Position numbers and translations under genes: made by a program. DNA of 64,000 nucleotides from Candidatus Lernaella stagnicola (GTDB lineage: Bacteria; Lernaellota; Lernaellaia; Lernaellales; Lernaellaceae), in the NCBI GenBank assembly GCA_030765525.1, contig JAVCCK010000010.1, positions 186,001-250,000 of the forward strand. The letters are read 5' to 3'. Shown piece by piece: positions 1 through 10,217 of this stretch. Position 1 is the stretch's first letter. Each line of letters opens with the position of its first letter. The notes beneath the pieces were generated by a model. That model saw only the letters and a program-made list of their open reading frames with translations. It did not search any database and was not told the origin of the DNA.

Positions 1-1
1 C

Positions 2-211
2 ATTAAAGTGGGTTCCGAGTCGCGCTACCGCTTCACTCGCACCCTCGGCACTTCGCGCGGCGTAATCGTTGACCATCTCAATCTGTATTTCCGCAAAAGC
101 CACCAAACACAGTGGATGATCCCCTACGAAGAAGAAAAAGAGTGGGATTCGACCAAACCCGACAGGCGCCGCGGCTCGGACCGCCGTAGATTACGCACTA
201 ACTCCAAGTAG
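2..211 (+). CDS. C-terminal end of an unrecognised protein (partial)
   Basis: The reading frame is open at the left edge (codons Ile-Lys precede the first possible GTG at 8), so this is probably the last 69 residues of a gene that begins outside the window. The visible part has no recognisable domain. It ends in a basic, arginine-rich tail (RRRGSDRRR). A roughly 100-base gap separates it from the next gene, which has its own ribosome binding site. It could also be a short stand-alone gene starting at GTG 8, but no Shine-Dalgarno can be seen because the sequence starts there. Confidence 0.45.
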   Translation: MKVGSESRYRFTRTLGTSRGVIVDHLNLYFRKSHQTQWMIPYEEEKEWDSTKPDRRRGSDRRRLRTNSK

Positions 212-313
212 GCGCGGTCACTACCAAAATCGAAAATATTCGGAACAATCTGGACGCTGCCCGGTCGTGCAAGTATATTTGTCGCTATTCATACACAATC
301 AGGGGAGGATGCG

Positions 314-1309
314 ATGCAACAAACTGAACAACTCCATTCCTTCAAGTTTCGCTTTATCAGCAACGGCGCCGCGCGGTCTATCATGGCGAAAAAGGGCGAA
401 ATCGACGATGAGCGCCTGATTCTGGACGGTCATGAAATCCGCTTGGCGAATATCGCCGACACTGAACGTCGCGACGATTTGATGGTGCTCACGTTGTACA
501 ACTTCGGCGGCTTCGAGAAAAAGCTGCTCAAAAAATTAAGCGAAGAAGGGTCCCTGGTGCTGAAGATGGGCGCGGCCGAAACCCGGCGGCTCGAACGTCA
601 AATCGATCGCGTCAGCTCCGTGCACGACGCCAAACGGGTTCGTGTCGAACTGGAAAAAAACGGCGAGGCGGACAAGTTCCGCGTCGAAAAATGCCCGGTT
701 TGCGACGCGACGATCAACCTGTCGAACCTGGACCGCACCAACTACATCCACTGCCGCTATTGCGACACGCTGCTGGATTACAGCCGGCAGCCGGTCGATG
801 ATCCCGATGAATACTACGCGTGCGATGAGTGCGGCATGTACAGCCAAAACAAATCGTACACGATCTTCAACTTTTACTTCCTGCTGTTGTTTTATGGTTT
901 CTCGCACAAGAAACGCTACTTGTGCCCCAACTGCGCGCACAAGGCATTCGTCAAAGCCATGCTGCTAAACGTGCTGTTCATTCTGGGTATTCCCTCGGCG
1001 ATTTGGATCAAAATCAAAGCCATGCAGGGCCGTGACGCCAAGTATGAAAACTTGTGCAAGGCCAACCGCCTGGCCAGTGACGGTAAGTATCAAGAGGCCG
1101 ACCAGCATTACCAAAGCATTCTCGTGAAATACGCGGATCACCCCGGCATTCTGCTCAACCAGGCGCTGGCCCATTTCAACGGTGAGGACGTCCCCGGCGG
1201 CGTGGCGAAGCTCGAACGAATTTTTCAGGTCTGTGCCAACTATAACCCGGCCCTGCGTCTCGCTCGCGCGGTGCATAAACTCGCCCAGGAAAGTGAAGAG
1301 TCCCGCTAG
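314..1309 (+). CDS. Zinc-ribbon, single-TM, TPR-containing protein of unknown function
   Basis: 331 residues. An N-terminal unrecognised domain (about 1-115) is followed by two CxxC pairs typical of a zinc ribbon (CPVC 127-130, CRYC 147-150), a second ribbon-like set (CDEC 170-173, CPNC 204-207), one hydrophobic segment at about 213-233, and a C-terminal helical part (about 242-325) that reads like two TPR units. The start is set by AGGGGAGG five bases upstream of the ATG. The layout implies metal-stabilised knuckles next to a membrane anchor, with the TPRs as a protein-binding module. The gene stands alone and converges with the next one. No function is assigned. Confidence 0.8.
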   Translation: MQQTEQLHSFKFRFISNGAARSIMAKKGEIDDERLILDGHEIRLANIADTERRDDLMVLTLYNFGGFEKKLLKKLSEEGSLVLKMGAAETRRLERQIDRVSSVHDAKRVRVELEKNGEADKFRVEKCPVCDATINLSNLDRTNYIHCRYCDTLLDYSRQPVDDPDEYYACDECGMYSQNKSYTIFNFYFLLLFYGFSHKKRYLCPNCAHKAFVKAMLLNVLFILGIPSAIWIKIKAMQGRDAKYENLCKANRLASDGKYQEADQHYQSILVKYADHPGILLNQALAHFNGEDVPGGVAKLERIFQVCANYNPALRLARAVHKLAQESEESR

Positions 1310-1318
1310 CTCGGTCGG

Positions 1319-2890
1319 CTAGGGTTGTGTCGGCAGAGGGATCGGCGGCGGCCCAGGTCGTTCCGGAACACGGGCGCCCTGGTGGGTAAACTGATGAATC
1401 GCGAACCCGAAGCGATCTTCCACGACCGTGTACTGAGCGGCGATGGTGTCGTGCAAGGGCGGCACGTCCTTTAGGGCTTCGCGGCTGTCGCGCCGACCGT
1501 GAAAAAACGGCAGGTGTTGATCGCCGTGCCGCACGACGATCCACTCCGGCTGCCGAATGGAAAACTCGTCGAGTACTTCCTGCTGTAACGGCACCGGATC
1601 GTCGGCCGTCAAAATCGGCGCATGGGTGAGAAATCGCGTCGCCGGCGGCAAGCCACTGTAACGATACAATCCCGGCTCGGCCCCCCACACCAGTAACCGC
1701 TCGCCGGGTCGCGCGCGGCGCTTCAATTCAACGGCGATTTCCCGTGTCGCGCGATAGCTGAAATCGGACGGGGCATGGTTGAATCGGCCGCTGTAGGCCA
1801 CGACGTCCTCGCCGCGCAAGTAATGAGCGAATGTATTCCACTGGCGATAAGCGTCGAGCCACGGGCCACCCAGCACGAGCGCGGCGGAAAACGCCACCAG
1901 GGCCGACGCGCCGATCCACCGCGGCAGCCCCTGCCTGGCCGTCCAACGCACGCCGGCCGTCACCAGCCAGGCTCCGGTCAGGGCCAACGGACCGAACAGC
2001 AGCACGCGATCGCTCGGCGCGGCAAAAATCCCTGCCGCCAGCCACAGCATGAACAGCGCCAATGCCAGCGGAGCCGCCGTGGGGCGCAGTGCCTCATTAC
2101 GTAACGCGATCGCCGCGGCAACCACAGCCACGATGATATCGACGGCGAAATATGGCGGCTGCGTGCCGAAGGCTTGAAAGTCGGCGTCAAAGGCCTGCCA
2201 CACCAGGTAGCCCTCGACGGTCGCCAACGTCCACAGGAAATAAAGCAGCGGCAAACCGAGGGCCCCGATAGCCGCCAACAACGCGCTACGATTGGCCCGC
2301 ACGAAGGTCTCGCCACGTTCACCCGACAGGAGTTCGGCCACCAACAAAGCCACCGCCACCCACAGCGAAACACTCGCGAAAAGCGCCGCTACGCCCAATA
2401 AGCCGCCTGCCGCCAGCAAACGCCCCGCCGAACGGCGTTCGCCGACCGGTCCCCACAGCGCCAGGGCGAGCAGAAGCGGCAGCAGCGCCAGGCCGGCTGG
2501 AACCAGGGTCTCCAGAAAACCGCCCGCGACGTAGCGAATCGCCAGCAGCAGACACGCCAGACTCGCAGCCCAAAGGCTGCCCCGCGTCCAACGGAACGCC
2601 GTCAACCAAAGCGCCAGACACGTGACGACCATCCACGCCCACTCGACCGTCCGCGCCCCGCCTTCCGTTTCTCCGCCCAGCGCCAGCGCGGCACGCATCC
2701 AAACAAATGCCCCCGGCGCGCGGTCGTGCCAAAACTCGTGAAGGGTCGGCAGCACGCCGCCCAATTCGCCGCCCACGGCCAGCAAAGCCTGGTCGCGGCC
2801 GAAGGGCATAGCTTGGATTGGCGCGAGGATAATCGCGGTCAACGCGGTGGCGGCTGACAACGCCGCCCAAAAGAGGATTTTTTGCTTCAT
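1319..2890 (-). CDS. Polytopic membrane glycosyltransferase, GT39/ArnT-like
   Basis: 523 residues from the ATG at 2890. The frame is open further upstream, but that extension lacks membrane or family character, and MKQKILFW begins a good first membrane helix. The GRDQ motif after helix 1 and the following acidic/aromatic loop match the donor-site region of bacterial dolichyl-phosphate-mannose-type (GT-C, GT39) transferases. About ten further hydrophobic segments follow, then a C-terminal extracytoplasmic domain with the common LLVWGAEPGLYRYSG-type stretch. Such proteins move sugars from polyprenyl-phosphate donors to lipid or protein acceptors on the outer face of the inner membrane. The acceptor is unknown. 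It is one of five GT39-like genes in this window. Confidence 0.75.
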   Translation of the reverse strand: MKQKILFWAALSAATALTAIILAPIQAMPFGRDQALLAVGGELGGVLPTLHEFWHDRAPGAFVWMRAALALGGETEGGARTVEWAWMVVTCLALWLTAFRWTRGSLWAASLACLLLAIRYVAGGFLETLVPAGLALLPLLLALALWGPVGERRSAGRLLAAGGLLGVAALFASVSLWVAVALLVAELLSGERGETFVRANRSALLAAIGALGLPLLYFLWTLATVEGYLVWQAFDADFQAFGTQPPYFAVDIIVAVVAAAIALRNEALRPTAAPLALALFMLWLAAGIFAAPSDRVLLFGPLALTGAWLVTAGVRWTARQGLPRWIGASALVAFSAALVLGGPWLDAYRQWNTFAHYLRGEDVVAYSGRFNHAPSDFSYRATREIAVELKRRARPGERLLVWGAEPGLYRYSGLPPATRFLTHAPILTADDPVPLQQEVLDEFSIRQPEWIVVRHGDQHLPFFHGRRDSREALKDVPPLHDTIAAQYTVVEDRFGFAIHQFTHQGARVPERPGPPPIPLPTQP

Positions 2891-3104
2891 TCCGGCCCAT
2901 TGTGGATGAATTGGCGGCCCACTTGTAGCGCAAATACCGCCAAAAATAAACTCTTTACCCGCTGCCGTGTCTGTAATGCTGGGACGGCGGCGGCGGTATC
3001 GTTTGCCAAGCGCTTTTGCTACACTCCCCAAACCGGCGGAGCGCGAAGCCCGCACCGCGGGGAACAGAGTTTTTTCACGAACGCGCTGGGGCGATATCGA
3101 AGTC

Positions 3105-3890
3105 ATGAAGCGAACTCTTTTTCTATTCGTTTGGGTGGGGCTACTGACGTGGCTCGCGGTCCCGTTTGCCGCGGCGGCCGACGAGGAGTCCATCCCCACA
3201 CAACCTGAGAATTCCACCGACGGCCTGTTTCTGGGTCCCGCCTTCATGATGTCGACCTTCGTCACCGATAAAGGGCAGATCCGGCGGTTGAGCGACCCGG
3301 CCGGAGGACAAGAAACCCTCAACGTGCACACCGGCGACTGGAACTGGATCGTCTACCCCAGCTTCTCGCTCGGCTACGATTGGGGCGGCTGGCAAGGCTC
3401 GATGCGCGCGGCCTACAACGTTCACCTGGCCAATTTCGACCTCCCCTACGGCCACATCGCCGACGGCGTGTTTACGTCGCTGGAAGTCGGTCCGGAACTG
3501 TATGCCGATATCATGGATTTCGGCTTCACGACCCTCGAAGCCGGCCTCGGCGTGGGCGCCCGCTTTCTCGCGCGGGGCAAACTGGATTACCGCGCCCCGT
3601 CGGGCCGGGCCTGCATGTCCCGCGATTTCCTGGGCGACTCGACGATCCCCGGATTTTCCATGCATCTGGGCCTGGGCGGGGAATTGATGGCCAGCCCCAA
3701 CGCCCGCCTGGGTTGGTGGATGCGCGTCTACTACGCGCAGTACACCCTCGAAAGCGATCAGCGAAAATTCGACGCCTGCGCCGACCCGATGCGCGACGTG
3801 GTCAACGACAAACTCGACCTGGACGTCTACTCCGCACTGTTCGGAGTGCGCCTGCGTATCTACCCCTTCGCTAAGAGCCGGTCACGATGA
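3105..3890 (+). CDS. Secreted outer-membrane beta-barrel-like protein
   Basis: 261 residues starting at MKRTLFLF, which begins a clear signal peptide (hydrophobic to about residue 22, AAA-type cleavage site near 23-25). The mature part is rich in alternating hydrophobic/polar segments with many Gly, Trp and Tyr (for example FSLGYDWGGWQGSMRAAYN) and ends in a strand-like RLRIYPFAK, as expected of a small outer-membrane barrel. Two cysteines (in RACMSRD and DACAD) may form a disulfide. No specific family is recognised. Its stop overlaps the start of the next gene by 4 bp (ATGA), so the two are probably translated together. Confidence 0.65.
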   Translation: MKRTLFLFVWVGLLTWLAVPFAAAADEESIPTQPENSTDGLFLGPAFMMSTFVTDKGQIRRLSDPAGGQETLNVHTGDWNWIVYPSFSLGYDWGGWQGSMRAAYNVHLANFDLPYGHIADGVFTSLEVGPELYADIMDFGFTTLEAGLGVGARFLARGKLDYRAPSGRACMSRDFLGDSTIPGFSMHLGLGGELMASPNARLGWWMRVYYAQYTLESDQRKFDACADPMRDVVNDKLDLDVYSALFGVRLRIYPFAKSRSR

Positions 3891-4753
3891 GAACCGCCGT
3901 CGCCTGCCTTTTGCTTGCCGTCCTGGCCGTCGTCGCCGTAGCCGCCGACGGGGTGGAAATCGCTTCGGGCACGTACGATTTAAAGGAACTAACGAGCCTG
4001 GTGGCGCAAACCACCGGCCGCACAATTCTTTACGGCCCCGATTTTTCCGGTTCCGTGCGCCTCGAAATCGCCAAGCCGGAACTGAAGCCCGACGAATTGT
4101 GGGAACTCTACCTCTCCGCCCTGGCCCAAGCGGGTTGGGGCGTGGTCGTGCATGACCGCGTCGTGCGCATCGTGCCGCAAAAAGACCTCGCCGGCGAAAG
4201 CGGACCGGTCATCATGGCGGGCGAGGAAAAGCGCGACGACGACGGCATGGTCACGGCGCTCTTCGAACTTAACAACGCCAACCCGGCCGAAATCGCCATG
4301 AAACTCGCTCCGCTGGTCGGCAAAGACGGCCGCGTGATTCCCCTGCCCGCGCAAGGGCGCCTCGTGGTGGTCGCCTCCGCGGCGAACGTGGAGAAGGTGC
4401 GCGAAGTGCTCGGCAAGCTCGATGTGCCCGACAAGCGCGACAACATCCAAATCGTGCGCGTCAAGCACGCCGACTTGAACGACACCGCCGATGTCGTCGG
4501 CGTCCTGTTCGGCCGCTACAAAGTGGAAGATGGGAAGATTCGCTCGCGCCAGGCCGCCGGCGGCGTGATCGTGGCGGTCGAACCGCGCAGCGCTTCGCTG
4601 GTGTTGCGCGGCGAAAAAGACGAGGTGGAATTGGCCGCCCGCTTGATCCACGAAATCGACGCGGCGGGCGACCCGATCATCATGATCCGCACCCTGCGCC
4701 ACGCCTCGCCGGGCGAGGCCACGGCCGTTCTCGAAAAACTGCTCGCCGAGTAA
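3887..4753 (+). CDS. Secretin N-domain protein without the secretin pore
   Basis: 288 residues with an N-terminal signal peptide. It resembles the periplasmic N0-N1-N2 region of GspD/PilQ-type secretins. N0 is at about 22-95 (strand-helix pattern ending RIVPQK), N1 at about 120-180 (FELNNANPAEIAMKLAPLVG and VVVASAANVEKVREVL), and N2 at about 185-265 (IVRVKHADLNDTADVV and a matching half ending LIHEID). The chain then ends a few residues into what looks like an N3 start (TLRHASPGEATAVLEKL), so the pore-forming C-terminal domain is absent. Translationally coupled to the barrel-like protein upstream. It may be a secretin accessory or adaptor or a decayed secretin; the clean reading frame favours a real, shortened protein. 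Confidence 0.7.
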   Translation: MRTAVACLLLAVLAVVAVAADGVEIASGTYDLKELTSLVAQTTGRTILYGPDFSGSVRLEIAKPELKPDELWELYLSALAQAGWGVVVHDRVVRIVPQKDLAGESGPVIMAGEEKRDDDGMVTALFELNNANPAEIAMKLAPLVGKDGRVIPLPAQGRLVVVASAANVEKVREVLGKLDVPDKRDNIQIVRVKHADLNDTADVVGVLFGRYKVEDGKIRSRQAAGGVIVAVEPRSASLVLRGEKDEVELAARLIHEIDAAGDPIIMIRTLRHASPGEATAVLEKLLAE

Positions 4754-4762
4754 GCGCTTCGG

Positions 4763-5332
4763 TCAGGCGGGTCTTTCCAGCAACGCCAACCGCCCACGTT
4801 TCGGTGTCGACCGATCGATCACGGCGAAACCGGCGTCCTCGGCCAGTTTCAGCGACTCGTCGAAATCCGCCGCCGACACATGCCCCTTGGGTTCGATGGC
4901 CAGCAAGCGGCCGCCGGGCCTCAACAGGTCGAACAATTCTTGAAACAAGATCCGTTGATCGGGTACTTCGTGGATCACGTGCGCGGTGAGGATGAAATCG
5001 AATTCGCCGGGGCGGTTGAGCTCGCCGGCGCTGGCGGCCACGACGGTTTCGATGCGGCTTTCCAGCCCGGCTTTGCGGGCGCGGCGTTGCAGCGTTGCGA
5101 TCATGCGCTCCTGCAGATCCAGCGCGACGACCTTGCCCTCCGGCCCGACCAATTCGGCCAGCGGCAGGGTAAAAAAGCCCATCGCGCAGCCGAAGTCGAG
5201 CACGGTCATTTTCTCGCGTACGTGTGGGCCGAGATTTTCTTTCGGATCTTCGATCAACTTCCGCAACGGGCTTAGCAGAAAGTACCCGATCCACCAGGGG
5301 CAGACGTGATCAGCCACGGGTTCCTCCTCCAT
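4763..5332 (-). CDS. Class I SAM-dependent methyltransferase
   Basis: 189 residues. Motif I (LDFGCAMGFF, 45-54) and the acidic end of strand 2 (VVALDL, Asp72) form a typical SAM site. They are followed by the motif IV region (FDFILTAHVIHEV) and the post-motif LLRPGGRLLAIEPKGH. The length and compact domain fit a small cytoplasmic UbiE/Methyltransf_11-type enzyme. The N-terminal CPWWIGYFLLSPLR segment is seen in methyltransferases annotated only by family in many anaerobes. Substrate unknown. It lies downstream of the tyrosine phenol-lyase gene on the same strand with a 29-base gap, so the two may be co-transcribed. Confidence 0.85.
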   Translation of the reverse strand: MEEEPVADHVCPWWIGYFLLSPLRKLIEDPKENLGPHVREKMTVLDFGCAMGFFTLPLAELVGPEGKVVALDLQERMIATLQRRARKAGLESRIETVVAASAGELNRPGEFDFILTAHVIHEVPDQRILFQELFDLLRPGGRLLAIEPKGHVSAADFDESLKLAEDAGFAVIDRSTPKRGRLALLERPA

Positions 5333-5361
5333 CGACGGGGCCGGCCAGCAGCCGGCAACCC

Positions 5362-6756
<1,395 letters not shown>

Positions 6757-6781
6757 TTATGGTTTGATTATTCCCCCAAAA

Positions 6782-6800
6782 CGCGGCTGTATGCGCCGCG
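6782..6800 (-). promoter_or_regulatory. GC-rich hairpin in the tyrosine phenol-lyase leader
   Basis: CGCGGC (6782-6787) pairs with GCCGCG (6795-6800) across a 7-base loop. Read on the minus strand, the stem is followed directly by TTTTGGGGG and sits about 37 bases upstream of the tpl start. The shape resembles a weak intrinsic terminator or attenuator in the leader. I see no convincing tryptophan- or tyrosine-rich leader peptide with its own ribosome binding site. Confidence 0.3.
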
Positions 6801-6816
6801 CTTAACCACACATTAA

Positions 6817-7659
6817 ATGCCGCATCAGGCGAAGCAGACACTAACGCCAAACGGCCCCCCGCGCAAGTTGGCCGGTGCGTCATTTTTCGCCGAAAACAAT
6901 CGAGTTTCCACGCCAAATAACATACAATCGCCGCCATGTTTTTTACGCGCCGCCGCCCTTTTGCGCGAGCGCCTCGATCGTCCCGTCGATGTGGTTAACG
7001 CCGCCATGCCGGGATACAGCTCGACGCAAATGCGCATGCTGCTGGAAGACAGCGGTCGGCGCTTTCAGCCCGATCTCGTCCTGCCGGCGGGTCTGGGTTC
7101 GGACACCATGACCTTGCGCTGGACCGACCGAGATTTGCTGCGCCGCTTTTCCGAAGAGGGTTACCGTTACGACCCGTGGTGGCGGCGCGCCGGCCGCTTC
7201 AGCGCCCTGTTTCAACGGGCCGAAACGGTCGTCGAATCCGGCAAACCCATTCCCCGCGACAAGGCCATCTCATGGACGATCATGGGCAATCCCAACGATC
7301 CCGAGGCGGTCTTGCGGCGGGTGTCGGTGGAGGATCAGGCCGAGAACCTGCGCGCCATGGTGACCTTTTCGCGGCGGCAGGGGTGGGATATCTGCCTGCT
7401 GCTGTTGCCGCGCGATGTGGATGAATTGCGCAAATACCCCGAGGAAGGGTTGCGGCCGTACCGCGAAAACTTTCCGCTCGTGGCTCGCGAAATGAACGCC
7501 TGCCTGCTCGATATGCGCGACGTGGTCGACCCCCAGCCCGTGCTGCGGCAGGAAGACAGCATCTTTGTCGACGGTTCGCACCTCAAGCCCGGCGGTCACG
7601 AAAGAGTGGCGCGGGCGTTGGCCGAGCGCATCGCCAAGCGAGTGGAAGCTACTCAATAA
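6817..7659 (+). pseudogene. 5'-truncated SGNH/GDSL hydrolase
   Basis: The frame is 280 codons, but family-like sequence begins only around residue 45 (position about 6950) with the block after the nucleophile: VNAAMPGYSSTQ, then the PDLV region and the C-terminal catalytic block DGSHLKPGGHERVA. The N-terminal block with the GDS/GSSS nucleophile serine, present in the relative at 15193-16224, is missing. The preceding 40 or so codons have no family character and no ribosome binding site is visible at the ATG. I looked in the other two forward frames and did not find the missing block, so a deletion rather than a frameshift is likely. The 3' end overlaps the convergent gene by 11 bp. Confidence 0.6.
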
Positions 7660-8929
7660 AGATTTGGCAGGATTCCGGATACGGCGGGTCGCCGATACAC
7701 TTCGCGCTGTTCAAAATCGGTTCGGGCAAATACCAAAAGCTTCGCACCAGCAGAAGGAAAACGATGAGGACCAGCACGGTCGGCGCGACCCATCGTTTGA
7801 CCGAAAGCAAGTTGTGTTCCTGCAGCCAACCAACGGCCGCGACAAGACCCATGGCCATCAACATGCAATACGCCGGGTAGGTGAATATCAAATACCGGAA
7901 ATGCATTTGCCCGCTGCCCGGCAGCCACGGCCACACCAGCCACGGCAAAAGCAGCCATGGCAACAACAGCGCCGCCGCGGGCCGGAAGCGCCGCCACGCC
8001 ACCAGAGCGCCGATGATCGCCAATTCCAAACCCAGCACGCCGCGCCCGACGCCTACGGTCCAACGTCCGAGCAAGTCGAACCAAAATGTACCGGTGCGCA
8101 GGCCCATCGCCGGGGATGTGCCGGAATAGCCGTACAAGTCGCCGGCGTCGAAGTGCTGTTCGACAACCCACACGAATACCGGCATCCAGGGAGCGTAAAG
8201 CGCGCAGCCCAGCAGAAATCCCGCCCCCGCTCGCCAAAAGAAGGGTCGCCGCTCGCCCGCCTCCAGCGCGCCGGGCAACAACAAGAAAGCCGCGATCCAA
8301 CCGGCCGCCACGAAATACAGAAAACCGGCGAAGTAATGACTGTAAGCCGCCCCGGCCAGCGATACGCCGAGAAGTCCGGCCGGCCACCAGCGTTTCGGGT
8401 GCCGCGCTAACTCGGCCACCGCGCCCGCAGCCAGCGTCGCGAATAGCAGAATCAGCGCGTAAGGGCGTCCCTCGCGGCTGTAGTACACGCCGTAGAAAAA
8501 CAATCCCAAAAACGCCGCGGTCAGCAGAGCCGTGCGTCGATCGGCCAGGCGTAAGGCGATGAGCGCCGCCGCGACCACCGCCAACCACCCCGCCAAGGCG
8601 GCCGTTAAACGAAAACGAAAACGCGACGAAGTGGCTTTGCCCGAGGGGTCATCATCGTGAACGCCAACCAGCAACATGCCGGCCAGTAAGGCCGAAAGCG
8701 GTGGATCCGGCTGTTCGCTCGACCGGCGCTCCCACTTCATTTCGACAATGCGCTCGTACGAATTGCCCGCAGTCCAATAACCGCTTTGCTCGTCCATCCA
8801 GAGTTCCGGCCCGCCCAGGTTGTACAGGCGCAGGACCGCCGCCGCCAGCAGTATCGCCGCCGCCAGCCACCAGAAAGGTTTTCTCTTGATGTCGGTTCCG
8901 TACAAGCTTCGCCCCCGTTTCGGCCGCAT
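7649..8929 (-). CDS. Polytopic membrane glycosyltransferase, GT39-like
   Basis: 426 residues with about nine hydrophobic segments. The first periplasmic loop carries the acidic motif LWMDEQSGYW followed by PDPPLSALL, matching the DE...hPPL pattern of bacterial GT39/PMT_2 proteins. YSREGRPYALILLFA after the third helix is also characteristic of the family (aromatic-x-E-x-R-Y-aliphatic). The C-terminal domain is short, ending soon after the last helix, so it is a compact member. Predicted to transfer a sugar from a polyprenyl-phosphate carrier outside the inner membrane; acceptor unknown. It converges with the truncated hydrolase. Confidence 0.75.
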   Translation of the reverse strand: MRPKRGRSLYGTDIKRKPFWWLAAAILLAAAVLRLYNLGGPELWMDEQSGYWTAGNSYERIVEMKWERRSSEQPDPPLSALLAGMLLVGVHDDDPSGKATSSRFRFRLTAALAGWLAVVAAALIALRLADRRTALLTAAFLGLFFYGVYYSREGRPYALILLFATLAAGAVAELARHPKRWWPAGLLGVSLAGAAYSHYFAGFLYFVAAGWIAAFLLLPGALEAGERRPFFWRAGAGFLLGCALYAPWMPVFVWVVEQHFDAGDLYGYSGTSPAMGLRTGTFWFDLLGRWTVGVGRGVLGLELAIIGALVAWRRFRPAAALLLPWLLLPWLVWPWLPGSGQMHFRYLIFTYPAYCMLMAMGLVAAVGWLQEHNLLSVKRWVAPTVLVLIVFLLLVRSFWYLPEPILNSAKCIGDPPYPESCQIFIE

Positions 8930-9032
8930 ATCTTACGACGGTTTGCCGAAGACGAACAACCAGCGCCCCGTCATTGACCGAAGCTCATGGCGTTTCCCAT
9001 AATGCCTGACACACCCGGGCGGAGTCTGCGCA

Positions 9033-10157
9033 TTGAAAAAAGCCTTGCTGACTGTTTTCCTCGTTGCCGTCGCAGGCCTAGTTTTGCTTCACGTACTCAC
9101 GCACGAACCACCCGCCGAACCGATAATGCAAACGCCCGACACGCCGGCTCCACCGCCCGATTGTTCGCGCTATCGCCCGCCCGAACGCGACTGGTCGCAG
9201 CGGTGTCCGAACCGCCATTGCGTGGCCTGGGAAACGGCGCTCGACGACCGCTTGTGGCGCGATTCGATCTGGGACAAAAGCTGCCGCTGCGCGTACGAAC
9301 CCATGGTAGACCATCCGGAAATCGCCCGCGCCGCGCGACCGAAATCGGCCGAACAACTGCGGGAGGAAATTGCCGCCGCCGAACAAGGAGCGCCGCAAAA
9401 ACCGGCCGATGCCGCCGCCGCCCGCCGGATGATCTTGGAGCGGACCGGCGTTGCCGCGTGGCCCGCCCGTGAGCGCTTGGTGTTCGCCCGCGTTTGCCAC
9501 AACCAACCGCGCGGTTCGGGTCGCCTACTCGGAATTCTTGTACACGACGAACTGGTCGGGGTGTTTCGCCTGGCGGTTTGGGTCCCCGAGCGAACGGGGC
9601 GGCTACCGGCCGTTGTTGCACTGCACGGTCACGGCGAGAACGCCGAGGTCGCCCTGGAGCGACGCAACGCGGAGAATTTCGTCGCCGCCGGATACGTGTT
9701 CGCTTCGCCTACAAGCCGCTGCATCACCGGCGACGCGGTCACTGTAGAGCACGAGATCACCGAGCGTTTTCTCACGGCGGGATATTCGTTTTTGGCGGTC
9801 CGGACCTATGAACTGGCACTGGTGCGCCGCGTGCTGGCGGGGCTGGATTTCGTGGACGAAACCCGCCTCGGATTGTTGGGCCATTCCAGCGGCGCGATGC
9901 TGGTCAACGCTTTGATGCACGCCGACGATTTCGGATTCCGCGCCGCAGTATCGGATCGAAGCGGGCCCTACCTCAACCGCAACCCCGACGGGCTTTACCT
10001 CGACACCTTGACGCCCGCGTTGAGCCCGCTCGCGGATTACCTGGCCGATCCGCGCACCTCCCGCGTGCCGCTTTTGGCGCAACCTTACGGCTTTCCCGAC
10101 GGACCCAAACCGGCGATTGAGTTTTTCGACCACCACTTGAACAACGGGCCGTCCTAA
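9033..10157 (+). CDS. Secreted alpha/beta hydrolase with Cys-rich N-terminal segment
   Basis: 374 residues from a TTG start supported by GGAG eight bases upstream. An N-terminal hydrophobic segment (about 4-22) is a signal peptide or anchor. A proline-rich linker is followed by a short cysteine-rich stretch (CSRY, RCPNRHC, CRC), probably disulfide-bonded. From about residue 145 the chain is an alpha/beta hydrolase: LPAVVALHGHGE is the oxyanion region, GLLGHSSGAM is the nucleophile elbow (GxSxG), and a late FFDHH may supply the histidine. This resembles the acetyl-xylan esterase/dienelactone hydrolase superfamily. Substrate unknown; probably an extracytoplasmic esterase. Confidence 0.7.
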   Translation: MKKALLTVFLVAVAGLVLLHVLTHEPPAEPIMQTPDTPAPPPDCSRYRPPERDWSQRCPNRHCVAWETALDDRLWRDSIWDKSCRCAYEPMVDHPEIARAARPKSAEQLREEIAAAEQGAPQKPADAAAARRMILERTGVAAWPARERLVFARVCHNQPRGSGRLLGILVHDELVGVFRLAVWVPERTGRLPAVVALHGHGENAEVALERRNAENFVAAGYVFASPTSRCITGDAVTVEHEITERFLTAGYSFLAVRTYELALVRRVLAGLDFVDETRLGLLGHSSGAMLVNALMHADDFGFRAAVSDRSGPYLNRNPDGLYLDTLTPALSPLADYLADPRTSRVPLLAQPYGFPDGPKPAIEFFDHHLNNGPS

Positions 10158-10217
10158 CGCGCCAAGCTTGCCAAGCTCCGCCCGGCCCGCTACCGTGCGG
10201 CCAACGGGGAGGACGGC

